From NCBI GenBank assembly GCA_019054805.1, contig JAHQIY010000016.1:558001-622000 (forward strand): a DNA stretch of 64,000 nucleotides, given 5' to 3'. Under the pieces are notes generated by a model. That model was given only the letters and a program-made list of their open reading frames with translations, did no database searches and was not told the DNA's origin. The position numbers were made by a program, and so were the translations under genes. Source of the DNA: Brachionus manjavacas (lineage: Eukaryota > Rotifera > Eurotatoria > Ploima > Brachionidae). Positions 11,409 through 22,684 of this stretch are shown here, piece by piece. Position 1 is the stretch's first letter; every line of letters starts with the position of its first letter.

Positions 11409-14400
11409 TAAGAGAAAAAGAGAGATAGAGTAAGAAAATCTATCAATTCTATTAATAATCATGATTAGAATGAGACGATGCATCAAAATATTTTTTTGTC
11501 AATCATAATCGAGATGATAAATTTATAATTAAATTTCAATATATTGAAACCTAAAATAAATATTATAAATAATCATTATGATTACTGGGATCAATGTTCG
11601 ATTTATTGGATGCAAATTATGCTCTGTCCGTCTTGCTTAAACTCACTGAAACATTGTGAACAAAATTACCTATTTATTGTGTCCACAATGATTTGCCAAT
11701 TTTTGATAATTTAAATTTAAATTTTTTTTCTATTTGATTAATAAAAGATTCATTAGCTTTGATATTCTGCTATTCTGAGTGACTAAAATCTGGCACATTG
11801 ACATACAAAAAAAAAGAAAAGAAAAAGAAAATCTATTTTCTTCAGACGTAATTAAAAATTTTATTTTTTGAAAAATTGAGGCTACGACTTTAGAATAGAA
11901 TAGAAAGCAAAAAAAGCCTTTGTTTTAGATTCGCGAAGATTTTAAAGATAAAATTTGAAACTAAATTTTTTTGCTTGTTTGTTTGTGGGGAGCCCCTCTC
12001 TCTAATCTGTTCTTAAAATGCAGTTAAAATTAAATTTAGAATTTATATTAGATAGAAAAGTCATCATCGTAATCGGAGGCCTTTGTTTAATTCTAGAAAT
12101 CATTCAGTTTTTATTCTTAGATTATTTTAAAATTAGCTAGGAGAAATTATTTTTAATTTATTTTATTAATAAATGGCCTCTATTTTGTTCCTTGCTGCCA
12201 GCTTGCTTTGAAAAATTGACGCAATAGCGCCCTTCATTCTGATCGGAACGAGCCAGTGCCTACTCTAATTATCTAACCAATGTTCAATGAGTCTAGACTG
12301 GATATTAACTCGGTGACACAATTTAGCCCAGTAATTACCAAGTGGGCCCGAGCCATCCTCGGCGTGAGAGTTTTTGTTGATGCAAAATTGGCAAAATTAC
12401 TCCACACAAAGCGCCACAAGGCTCTTGGTTGGCAAAATCATCAAAATCGTGACATCTTTCTTTATTCTTATTTAAAAATGAGTTAACTATTTGGAAATTA
12501 GCTATTTTCTCATGGTCATAATTGTTTGGATTTTTATTGGTATTATTATTTAGTTACGAAATTGAAAAATAAAACGATTTTAAAGCTCCAATTTAGAAAA
12601 AAATATTTGACATTTAGACAAAAAATACTAAGAGAAGAAATTATTTAAAAGTAATCATAAAATTTAGCTTTTAAAACAATTAAAATAACAAAAATCCAAC
12701 AAAAACATATTGAAATATTTTGATATTAATAAAGAGATAAAATAAAGTATTACCTAAATCTGATTCAAAAATTCATAGATATTTTTCAAATTAATTAAAA
12801 TATTTTAAAATTTGGGTTTGCTTAACACAAAGACACACATAGAAAAAAAGAGAGGAGAGAGAGAGAGCTTGAATTTTAAACTAAAAGCTATAAATTCTAA
12901 TTTGAATAAAATAAATTTTTACTGATTAAGTCTAATCGTTCGTATGTATTTAAAATATATTTTTTATCATTTATTGAAACGAAGATATTTGACTAAACAA
13001 AAACGTAACTCGATACTGAGCATAGCAACGCAATAAAAAAAACTTGATTATTAATTAATTACTTAGAACGACCATTGCTGAACATTTGATCCTTCAAAAT
13101 TTTTCTAAATTTTTTTTGACATATTTGATTTTGTGTTCGAATTTTATTTATCGTTGTTCTTATTGCACAAAACACTCAAAAATTATTATCTTTTAGCAAT
13201 AATTGAAACTTGAAATTAATTACAACTACCCCCCTCTTCTTACTTTTTTTGCTATTTTATTAATTAGAACATTTGCTTGAAGCCCATATCTGAATATTTC
13301 TACACAAATTTCAAGATAAATAATTAAAATTCAATTTAAAATTTGAATTTGAAAATACTTGGCATAATCGAAATTCATAAGCTCAGTTAAACGCTATTTA
13401 GAATGAAGTAAAAAAAAAGTTAAATTTAAAAATCTTCTTTCTACAGGTAAATTTAATGATATTTTTATTTTTTGAAATATTTCTAAAACTATAGAGGACA
13501 ATTGTATCATTAGGAGTTTTAATTATAATTTCAATATTTATCTAAAAATTTATAGCCCTTTATAAATCCCAAATCCCCTTTAATTTATTCAAAATTTAAA
13601 CTTTTTTTACATAATAGTCAAAATCGCTCTAATCCCCAAAGTCTTATCAAACTCTTGAATTTTTTTCTAAATGCCTCAACATGATCGCTCACTTACCAAC
13701 CAACTAACGCACTCCACTTTGAATTAATATCGGCTCTTATCAATTTTTCTATGACGGTTTCACAATTTTAAAAATCTTGCCACTTTTCCCTGACTTTCCC
13801 CCAATTGCCAGAACCATTTTGCATTAAAAATCAAAGTTAAATGTTATTTTGTCAAGATTCAATTTCCTTTAAAATGTAATAAACCCTTTGAAATCCTCTT
13901 ACTAGTCGCCCAATTTCAAGACTCTCAGGTCACCTAATTTTATATAAGTTAATTACAAAAAACAAGCCTAGAATAAAATTGGCCTATTTGCTAAAGAATT
14001 GTACCTCCATAAATCAAAAGTTATCGATCCATTAAAAATTTGAAATTTTTTTTTAATTTAGCAAAATTTTGATTTAGATAAGAAAAAAATTGATTTTTTT
14101 TAAAGACATGAACTTAAATTTCCATGTCTTGATTCGAGTTAAAAATTTTACTTGATATTTTTGAACACTTTTCTTATGAAATAATTTCTTTGCTCATGAA
14201 ACATGGTCTTGCCACCATAAGCTACAAAAAAAAATGTAATTTATTGATTGTAAAAAATTTTTTAAAATTTTCGATCTGTATATGGAAACGCTTCGGTAGT
14301 TCTTATAAACAAAACTTTAGTAATCTAAATCCTAAGATAATTAGAAATGAGTCATAATTTTTAATTGTGATTAAATTGGCCCTTTTTTTTTAATATTAGA

Positions 14401-17400
14401 CCTAGTTGAAACTACTAGTACTACTAAAATTGCTTGTCTTTGTGCTTGGTAAAAAATTTTCCTCCAACCTGAAAATATTATGAAACGTGACTGTCTCCAA
14501 GCAGATATTTTGCGAAGACAAAAAAGCTTATTTGACATTGACAAGTTTATTATCATTGTTTTTGTAAAAAATTCATAAAAAAGTTTAGCATAAGAGTTAA
14601 ATTTTTACGTTTCATTAGACACTTTAAAATCGATTGAATTCAACAATTGGAAAACAACCCTTTGCCAATGGATACAATGAAAAAAAAATCAACATTTATT
14701 TGATTAATTGAGTAAAATTTAAAAGAAAAATAAAAAACTATTGAATTTAAAGAATCTATAAGAACAAAATTGAATTTTATTTAAATAAAGGTATTTTTAT
14801 AAAATTTAGGTGGCTGAAAACTCAGTTTTAGATATTTTTCTAAATTGTTTTTGACGAAATTTAAAAAAAATATATATAGAGAGAGAAAAAACTATTTTTA
14901 TTCAATATTGATATTTTTATTTTAATTTATCTAAAAAATATTTTAAAATTCTTTTTTTTTTTTGAACAAGTTGTTTTTTAACTATATTAATTGTGCGTAC
15001 CTTTATTTAAGGTGAACAAAACAATGAACAAAAATAAAGTGTTTTTTATTGATAAATTTAAACGCTAAAGGTAATTTGGCTTGAGAAAGAAAATAGCTCT
15101 ATTTTTTATCTTTTAAATTTTATTTACTAAACTCGATTTTTGAGCCATGTAACCAATACTTTGCTTTCTAATCAAAGCCAAGAGTCTCTCACAATTAATT
15201 TTGAATTGAACGAATTAATCATAAATATTTTTTATGAAATTTTACTTTATAATAAAAGCCTAGTTATCTTTAAACTAATCATAAACTATTTTCCTAGCTT
15301 CAATACTAAAAGTCTCGATTGCTTGTAGAACACATTCTTATCTAGACTTGATACAATTCGTCGATGTTAATTCGATCAAGCCTTATTGTGCACTTCCAGT
15401 GAGCCGATCGGTGCCCCAACAGATCAATGTCAGTCTCTTATCTTGATAAAAATCACCAAAATATTTTCTAACTAAATATTTGCTCTCTCTCTCTCTCAAA
15501 CATTTGAATGTTTAGTCTACTTGCAGCTAATTATGTCAAATCATACCTTTAAATCCTGATTCTGATCTAATTTTTGAGAAAACGAAAATTAAAATTGTCA
15601 ATTGAATCAAGCTGTGTTTAGACTAAAAGTCTGAAAAATACCATTCTTAAAAACCAGTTAAATTATGATTTTAAAATAAATAATTCCTTTCGATTTTAAT
15701 TCAATTCTGTTTTTTTTGTTGATAAAATTTCAAAAATGGCTAACTAATTTTTCAAAAATCGAAACACAGACTTGCTTGGTTCTAAAAAGCTTTTGATCAA
15801 TAAATATTTACAGTAATCAATGAGGAAGCCAGCTACTGAACTTTGTTTCTAGCTAAAGCAAAAAGGAAATCTATTTAAACTTATCTATTTTTAAATGATT
15901 AATAATAATTTTTAATCTAAATGAAATTTTAATCAACACCAAAGCAAACAATATTCAATAAATTTCAATTAGAATCATTCATAGTTATCGATTATACAAG
16001 ACTATAAATATATATATAAAATTGTATAATCTAATCTAGAATGGAAGCCTATGTATACATTATTGGGTAATTATTCGAGCTTTTCTAATTAATTAATACA
16101 ATTGATGATTGATCCTTTTGCCTTGTAGTTCCTAATAAAGCTGGTTCAATTGAACATTGATTAATGGCAAAATCGGAGTTAGATCGGGATCGATACACCC
16201 ATCCTTGCCTCAGGTTCGCTCATTTTCCTCGACTCTCATTGATTAATGACAAAAAGCGAACTAGTCAAAACTTAAAATAAAACTACTAGGGTTAAGTATT
16301 ATCTAATCTTATGGTTGTGATATAATTCAAATAGTTGACATAATAAAGTTTGTATTTCAAATGGATTTTGTCTAATCAGTAATTAGCTGGATATGATATT
16401 TAAGGTAATATCCATCTCGATTATATTTTGATTGCCATTTTTGAGGTATTCGTGCAAATTTGGCAAACAGATAAGTAAACTGAATAGAAAAAATAGATGA
16501 ATAACACAAATCCTTAGCTTTAAACAAACAAAAATCTTAATGATTTTTTGCTTAATCTTCAATCAATTTATTGAAACTTGAGGAAGCTCTGTGCACACAA
16601 AAGAATTGTCATTTTTAACCTAGGAAAGAAATATGTTTTTTTTATGTTGTGTTGATCGCAAATTATTTAATCTTGCTCTCGTTTTGAAAATTCAATTTCA
16701 CTAATTTGAGAGGAACACACTAAAAGCATAAAAAACTTAAAGGTATTACAACTATAGAAGTTTTTTTAATCTTTGTAATCTAGGTTTTGTTTAAAATATT
16801 GAAGAAGACGAAATTTTTTTAAAGAACTCTTTAAATTTTTTAATATTTGTCTACTTATTAATTTTTGATTAGCTAAGATTCCCGAGTTTTCTCTTGTTTT
16901 CTACGAAACAATTCAAATGATAGCTTTGTCCTAAAGCTTCTTACCTATGTATCAATTAAGAGAGTTTTAAGTTTTCGTTATTTAGAAAAAATAAATTTTC
17001 TATTCATTTCTAAAATTCCAGATATAATTTTCTATAATTTGAAATTTACCTTTATGTTCCACAAATAATGAGCAATAAAGAAAAAAATTCAAAATTTATT
17101 TAATGCCAATAATCTAAACCTAGTTTTAGAGCTTTTTTTATGTTCAACGAATAGAGCCATTTGATATTAGTCGAAAATCGTTTCGATTCGAATTATTTTC
17201 TTATAAATTAAAATTTATTAAATAAAAGTGTTTTAAATTTTATATTTGCTTTTTTGTTGTTGCCTATTTCAATACTAAAAGTTTCTCCAAATAAACTCAA
17301 TAAAAAGAAAACTCATTCCGTTCTATACTCAATAAAACGTAACAGTGTAGCGGCAGTTTGTTGACCCAGTCAGGAAAAGAAAAAAAAATTTAATCAGCCT

Positions 17401-18124
17401 ATTTATAAAATAAAGAGAAAAATATCACATAAAAATTTTGCTTAGTTGTGTTGGCTTTGATTGATGAAGACATCCATTAACTTTCACTTGATTTATGTCA
17501 AAAACCAAAATCAATTGTGTCTAATAATTCATCGAGCCTTCGTTAATTTGTGATTAAAATAGAGGCTTTAAAAAAAATTCAATTCTAAATAAAAAAAATT
17601 GTGTGTTTAAATTTTAGAAAAATTATCTAAAAAAAATTTTGGCATCAATTTTTTTTTAGTAATTAGATCAACAACTCCTACGACTAAATATTGATTTGAT
17701 ATATTCATTCCGTCGACCAATATTTATAATTTTCTACTAAGTACTTAGAAAATAAACAGCATCAATTTTTGAAAATTTGAAGCCATAATTTTTATTTGAA
17801 ATTATATTTGAAACTAAAAGGTGTTATTGGTAAAACACGCTAATAAACAAAATAGACATCTTATTCTTCCAAATAAAATAAAATAAAATAAAAGTAAAAC
17901 ATTATTCAAAAAATAACTGGCCTTATTTTTTAAACTAATTGATCAAATCTGAATAAATTTGAAAAATTTAAATCCAAACTTTATTTAAGTTGGATATGAA
18001 ATTAAATTTTAGCATACAAACCAAAAGCTTCGAGAGTTCTATCGAAACATTTTAGGTGCATAAATTTTTTGATTTAAAGCTCCTAACTTTTAAATTTATT
18101 TTTGAATATTTGACCGTAATTTTA

Positions 18125-18572
18125 ATGAGTCGATTAAATTTGTATTCAAGAGTAATATAAATATATCAATCCGTAAATTCTTAATTCCATTAAAAACTAA
18201 AGGTGCTCAATTTATACAAAAGTCTTTACATCACCAGAAATAGAGTTTTTCAAGACGATAATCCTGTTCTTAAAAGTAAAATATTCAATTTTGTTTTATA
18301 GTCAAATAAAAGCATTTATCATTCAGACTCACTCACAAGGCTTAGAAGCGAATTCAGAGCTAATAAACACCTAACCGATGAAGCCGAAATAAAACAGGTA
18401 TGCCACTCTACAAGTCAATTTTTTGTTTAAAAATTACTCTGTTAATTTATAAATTTTTCTTTTTACTTTAAAGCTTCTAAAATTTGGCAGAGAAGTTAAA
18501 CAAGAACTTGAAGGCTTAATTCAAACAATACCAACAGAAAAGCAAAATATATACAGTAAATACCAACAATAA
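18125..18572 (+). CDS. LYRM7: LYRM7/MZM1-like complex III assembly factor, four exons
   Basis: Small mitochondrial LYR-motif protein assembled from short exons: 18125-18151 (tentative first exon), 18203-18275, 18327-18397 and 18474-18572. The intron phases fit (0, 1, 0) and the introns are 51-76 bp. The product reads VLNLYKSLYITRNRVFQDDN, then SLTRLRSEFRANKHLTDEAE and LLKFGREVKQELEGLIQ. Spacing and residues parallel LYRM7 (VLQLFKTLHRTRQQVF...EEFKNNK...LMKIGSDVELLL), which chaperones the Rieske Fe-S subunit before insertion into complex III. Other LYR proteins (LYRM4, SDHAF3) align less well around the RVF motif. None of the exons is long enough to stand out as an open frame. The first exon (MSRLNLYSR) is the least certain part. 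It lies 391 bp upstream of TAF7 on the same strand. Confidence 0.72.
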
Positions 18573-18963
18573 GTCGCCAAGAAGTGAAGAAAAAAATTTT
18601 CTCTATTAATTTAAAGAGTATTTTGAAGCATCGAACATTTTTAGAGTTCATTTCCTCGGAAATAATTTATTGCCATAATTAAGAAAAACATTATTCGCCC
18701 AGAAAAAAAAGTCTTTCAAAAATCAAAATTTGATTTAATGATTTTTATTAAAATTAACTATTTAGAAAGTATATTTCGCAATCAGAATAATACTTCTATA
18801 CTCAAAGAAATTTTTTTTTCATTTTCAAATGAATTCTTTTGCTATTTTTGTTTAAATTTATTATTATTTAAGGAGTTCGGGTGAAGAAATTCATGATTAA
18901 AGATAACCATATCAGCAAATAAATTGATTGAATAAAAATTTTTAAAAAATTTTATTTTTTACA

Positions 18964-20313
18964 ATGAACTCCGCAGTGACTAAACAATCCAACATTGTTG
19001 AGATCGAAAATCAGTTTGTTCTTCGAATGCCCACAATAAAAGCTGAAAATGGGCTGTTGAAACCTCATCCAGCGACGGCTGCACTGCGTCAAGCCCTAGC
19101 GGAAGCTAAGGCCCGCGAGGATTCCATTTCGGATCCGTTGAAGGATCGCTTATCCATAGAATTAAACCCCGAAACTAGGAAAGGCCGCGTCAAGTTTGAC
19201 AATGAAATATTTGAGGCTAGATTAGTCGATTTACCTTGTGTAATAGAATCTCTTAAAACAACAGATAAGAAAGTATTTTACAAATCTGCAGATATTTGCC
19301 AAATGTTAGTCTGTAAGACCAACAATGACCCGTTCAGTAATAGCGAAGACGAAAAGGAAAAAGAAAAAAACCAAGCTGACTATCAGTTAAAAAAGTACCA
19401 GTGGCCGCATGGACTGGCACCACCACTCAAAAACGTCAGGCGTAAACGATTCCGAAAGTGTGCCAAAAAGAAATTCATAGACTATGTCGAGATCGAGAAA
19501 GAAGTGAAGCAGTTATTTCGAGCTGACCGTGAAGCAGTCAAAATTGACTATGAAGTGTGCATGGTCGAAGCGGACCCTGATGATGACAATGATGAAAGCA
19601 AAAATGTTGAGGCCAGGGATTATGATTCTTATGACGAGAGTGGTTACAAAGATAAATCAATGACCGAAGGATTTAAATCAAAGAGTATGATTGAGGACAC
19701 TAATATGTCCGACACCAATTATGATACTTCATCCATGCCTGCTCATAAAGTCAAGGTTCCAGACGACTCATCAAATATCAATCTTGTTGAAGAAAGCAAC
19801 GATGCCAGCAATTTGGATGCGTCATCGAATCGAACCAGCTTCAAGAATATATTTGTCAAAGAAGTGTTGGGAGATTTGAGTAGCTCGGATGAAAATGCCG
19901 ATGAAGACGACGATGAAGAAGAGGAAGAAGAAGAAAATGAGACAAAGCCAAAATCGATTGCAAGTGGCCTTTTTGGTGCAGATGATGATTCAATTTCAAA
20001 CTTTGAAGATGCAAAAACTGAGCAAAATAACTATGAAGAGTCGGATGTGGACAAGACCAAAATGGATGAGGATGAAGAATCACTTATGTCTCCGCCACAG
20101 AAGGATCCAAAGAGTGAACTAGCTTCTAAACTGAATAATTTAATGGAAGAGTTGAACAAAATACAGGAAGAAAGAAAGCGCAAAGAAATCGAAATAGAAC
20201 CCATTAACAATCCGGTGCTGAAAAATTATTTGACTTCTAAACTGAACAATTTGATCGAAGAGGAAAACAAAAAACAAATCCAAGTTGAAGAAATAAAAAA
20301 GCTACTTGAATAA
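18964..20313 (+). CDS. TAF7: TFIID subunit TAF7 (TAFII55)
   Basis: Intronless 449-residue protein. Residues about 13-175 form the TAFII55 N-terminal domain, with ENQFVLRMP, then ARLVDLPCVIESLKTTDKK and FYKSADICQMLV, and finally WPHGLAPPLKNVRRKRFRK. These are hallmark blocks of TAF7, the TFIID subunit that binds TAF1 and restrains its acetyltransferase activity. A long acidic linker follows (DEDDDEEEEEEE near residue 310). The C-terminal coiled coil contains two related segments, SKLNNLMEELNKIQ and SKLNNLIEEENKKQ. The start is the first ATG of the open frame and directly precedes the conserved region. A polyadenylation-like AATAAA-rich region follows the stop. Confidence 0.95.
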   Translation: MNSAVTKQSNIVEIENQFVLRMPTIKAENGLLKPHPATAALRQALAEAKAREDSISDPLKDRLSIELNPETRKGRVKFDNEIFEARLVDLPCVIESLKTTDKKVFYKSADICQMLVCKTNNDPFSNSEDEKEKEKNQADYQLKKYQWPHGLAPPLKNVRRKRFRKCAKKKFIDYVEIEKEVKQLFRADREAVKIDYEVCMVEADPDDDNDESKNVEARDYDSYDESGYKDKSMTEGFKSKSMIEDTNMSDTNYDTSSMPAHKVKVPDDSSNINLVEESNDASNLDASSNRTSFKNIFVKEVLGDLSSSDENADEDDDEEEEEEENETKPKSIASGLFGADDDSISNFEDAKTEQNNYEESDVDKTKMDEDEESLMSPPQKDPKSELASKLNNLMEELNKIQEERKRKEIEIEPINNPVLKNYLTSKLNNLIEEENKKQIQVEEIKKLLE

Positions 20314-21120
20314 AGTAAATAATGTGTATAAATCAATCATTTATAAAAAGAGTAGTTTTTTCTTTTTAAATTAATCTGGAAAAGAGCTTATTAAAAATTA
20401 AAAAATTATTATTCAAAAAAATCGGGCCATTTTCAATAATTGAGAATAGATTTATTTTAAATCAAAAATTATATTTAAATTATGTCACATTTTTTTAACT
20501 AGAAATATTTGAAGAATGAATAATCAATTTTTAAAAATTAAGTTATGAATAAGACTGCATAATATTCAAATTATTTTTTGATTAATTGGCAAACGTCTTT
20601 TTTAAAAATTTTCCATCGAAAAAATTTTAATTAAAAATTTTTGAATTTAAACTTATACTCTAGAAAAATTAATTAGAGCTATGGTCTAATTCAGTTTTGC
20701 AAAAAAATAATAATTTCATTTTTCAATTTCACAATAAATGATTTGATTAATAATTTAATTTTTAGTCTAAAATTGATAATATTGAAAATGTAGAAAAAGT
20801 AAACCTCGGTCAACAGAGTGTTTAGAGAATAAATTGATTAAATAAAAAGCAGCTATTAATTAGATTTTAATGTATAAAATTGAAATATATCTTCAACTTT
20901 GAATGAGATTATATTGAAAAATTAAAAATTAATGAAAAATCTCAGATAAAATCAAAGCTTTCACAAGTTCGGCCGCCAAGGATTTTTCTAAACAAACTGT
21001 TTGATCAAATAATCAAAAAAAAAATTAAAATTTTAAAAAAGAATTAGACAGATAAAAAATTATTAAAAATTAACTAAGAAAACAATCAAGTAAAAATTTA
21101 TATGTTCAAATTTAAAATAA
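20314..21120. other. AT-rich intergenic spacer
   Basis: No gene seen. The 33-bp string ending this stretch (AATTTATATGTTCAAATTTAAAATAAATAAATC region, about 21093-21120) recurs at about 21545-21578 just inside the duplicated module. Confidence 0.5.
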
Positions 21121-21650
21121 ATAAATCTATTAAATAATCAATAGTGATTTCTTTTTCTTTTATTTCTATTATTCTGGCAGCGGAGCAACATGTATAACCT
21201 TGTATTAAAATTAAAAACCTTCATTTTATTTAAAAGAAACATTCAATTTTGAAACATTAATAATGAGTAAAAAAATGTTTAAATTATATATTAGTTAATT
21301 AAATAAAATTAAAATGTATTTTCAAATAATTTTTAGCCACATGTAAATATGCGCTTAACTTTTAAAATATATTTGATCCTAAAAAGAATTTATTGTTCAA
21401 ATATATTTTAAAGTTTGATGTAATCAACAACTAAATGATCCGAGCTAAATCACGAAAAAATGCAATAATATGACCACAAAACGAAGTTATCTTCAGATTT
21501 AAATTATTTTATTCCATTAATATTATAATTTAGATAAACGCCGAAAATTTATATGTTCAAATTTAAAATAAATAAATCAAATAACTAAAATTCTTTTATT
21601 TAAAAATAATTAATTACAAATTTGACATAAAACATTTGATTGCATTTTTC

Positions 21651-21829
21651 CTATTGCTTGCATTTGCAGTTATCTTTTAATAAAGTTAAATTTAATTTTT
21701 ATTTATTTCATTAAGCATGAAGAACTTACCACAACATTTGGTTTCTTGACAACACTTGCAGTTACAATTGTCACATTGGTTTTCACAGTTGACACATTTG
21801 CAGGAGCATTTATCACAACAGTTGCACAT
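21651..21829 (-). CDS. metallothionein A, copy 1 (two exons)
   Basis: Minus-strand metallothionein of 40 residues with 16 cysteines and no aromatic residues: exon 1 is 21829-21730 and exon 2 is 21673-21651. It starts MCNCCDKCSCKC and ends DNCKCKQ, with abundant Cys-X-Cys and Cys-Cys pairs. Donor GTAAGT and acceptor TTAAAAG give a phase-1 intron of 56 bp at the same protein position as in the divergent partner. Metallothioneins bind Zn, Cd and Cu through cysteine-thiolate clusters in the cytosol. A TATA-like element (TATAAAAAGG on the minus strand, about 21913-21904) lies upstream. The length and Cys order do not match a family I can name. Confidence 0.85.
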
Positions 21830-21940
21830 TTTTGTTTTTAGAACTTATGATAATGTAATTTAACTTTTGAAATCGATTGAATGATATTTGAAAAAATTTT
21901 ATCCCTTTTTATACATGATTTTATTATTTTTTGGTTTTGT

Positions 21941-22142
21941 GCCGGGCGCAAAAATTTTAGTAACGAGTGCAAAATTATAAACACAAATAATTGGTATCGT
22001 GTGCAAAAAAGAAAATTTCTTTACATACGCATTTGATAAATAAAAACCAGTTTTGCAAATTTTGGTTAATTTGCACTCGAAACATCAAATTAAGATCAAG
22101 ATTTGCATCTCTTGAAGACCGAGTGCAAATTTTGCGCTCGGC
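21941..22142. promoter_or_regulatory. bidirectional metallothionein promoter with six MRE cores, copy 1
   Basis: The core of the metal response element bound by MTF-1 is TGCRCNC. Between the two ATGs I find six: TGCGCCCGGC (minus, 21950-21941), TGCACTCG (minus, 21971-21964), TGCACACG (minus, 22005-21998), TGCACTCG (plus, 22072-22079), TGCACTCGG (minus, 22127-22119) and TGCGCTCGGC (plus, 22133-22142). The first and last extend into the GGC flank of the full MRE. This predicts coordinated metal induction of both genes. Confidence 0.8.
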
Positions 22143-22248
22143 TCAAATAACATGCCAAATAGCATAAATACAAGCCAAAATTTTTTATTTTTTCATTCTT
22201 AAAAAAAATCAACTCAATTAGTCAAACAAAATCAATCAATAGATCAAA

Positions 22249-22428
22249 ATGCATTCCTGTAACTGTTGCGACAAATGTAAATGCAATTGCCAAAAGTGTG
22301 ATTGTTGCAAGTGCACATGTTGCCAAGATGCCAAATGTTGTGGTAAGTCTCATCGTCCAAAATCAAAATTTACCTTTTTTAACTCCAAAATTTTTACTAT
22401 TCTAGATTCTTGCAAATGCAAAGTATAA
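22249..22428 (+). CDS. metallothionein B, copy 1 (two exons)
   Basis: Plus-strand metallothionein of 38 residues with 16 cysteines: exon 1 is 22249-22342 and exon 2 is 22406-22428. It starts MHSCNCCDKCKCNC and ends DSCKCKV. The phase-1 intron (63 bp, GTAAGT...TTCTAG) sits at the homologous site in metallothionein A, so the two genes are paralogues from an inverted duplication. A weak TATA (CATAAATA) is at about 22163. It shares a 419-bp divergent promoter with gene A. Confidence 0.85.
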   Translation: MHSCNCCDKCKCNCQKCDCCKCTCCQDAKCCGKSHRPKSKFTFFNSKIFTILDSCKCKV

Positions 22429-22684
22429 TTGTTGAAAATGAAATTGTGAATTAGAAAATTTTTGTTAAAACTTTTTTTTGTTTACTGTAAAAACTTGGAA
22501 AAAATAAAAATCTTTGAACAAAAATTATTTTTTTATTTCTACTCAAGAGCTTAAAAATTGGGCTCGAATTTAATTAAATTTTGGAATTGAATCATGTCCC
22601 GGTTGAAAAATATCACGCAAGAAAATTTCTCGGTATTTCTTTGTTTTATTTATGAGAAAAAATTCCGAGATTCAGAAAATAAAA

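Larger units (their letters stand above)
7033..18124. other. gene-poor CUX upstream region
   Basis: Eleven kilobases without a convincing coding exon on either strand. The DNA is AT-rich with scattered islands of higher GC (about 7800-7890, 9120-9250, 12190-12440, 15350-15440, 16140-16260). Its position 5' of a developmental homeobox gene suggests cis-regulatory DNA. Open frames here, including those of 60-110 codons, lack recognisable domains or splice context. Confidence 0.55.

Noticed and set aside
11145-11486. 113-codon minus-strand frame
   Set aside because: Built largely on the AG microsatellite (Ser/Leu repeats); not a gene.
12280-12486. 68-codon plus-strand frame in a GC-richer island
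   Set aside because: Composition is not clearly coding and no partner exon was found; kept only as part of a possible regulatory island.
19691-20122. Frames overlapping TAF7 in other phases and on the minus strand
   Set aside because: Shadow frames of the acidic linker (Lys/Met or His/Leu strings).
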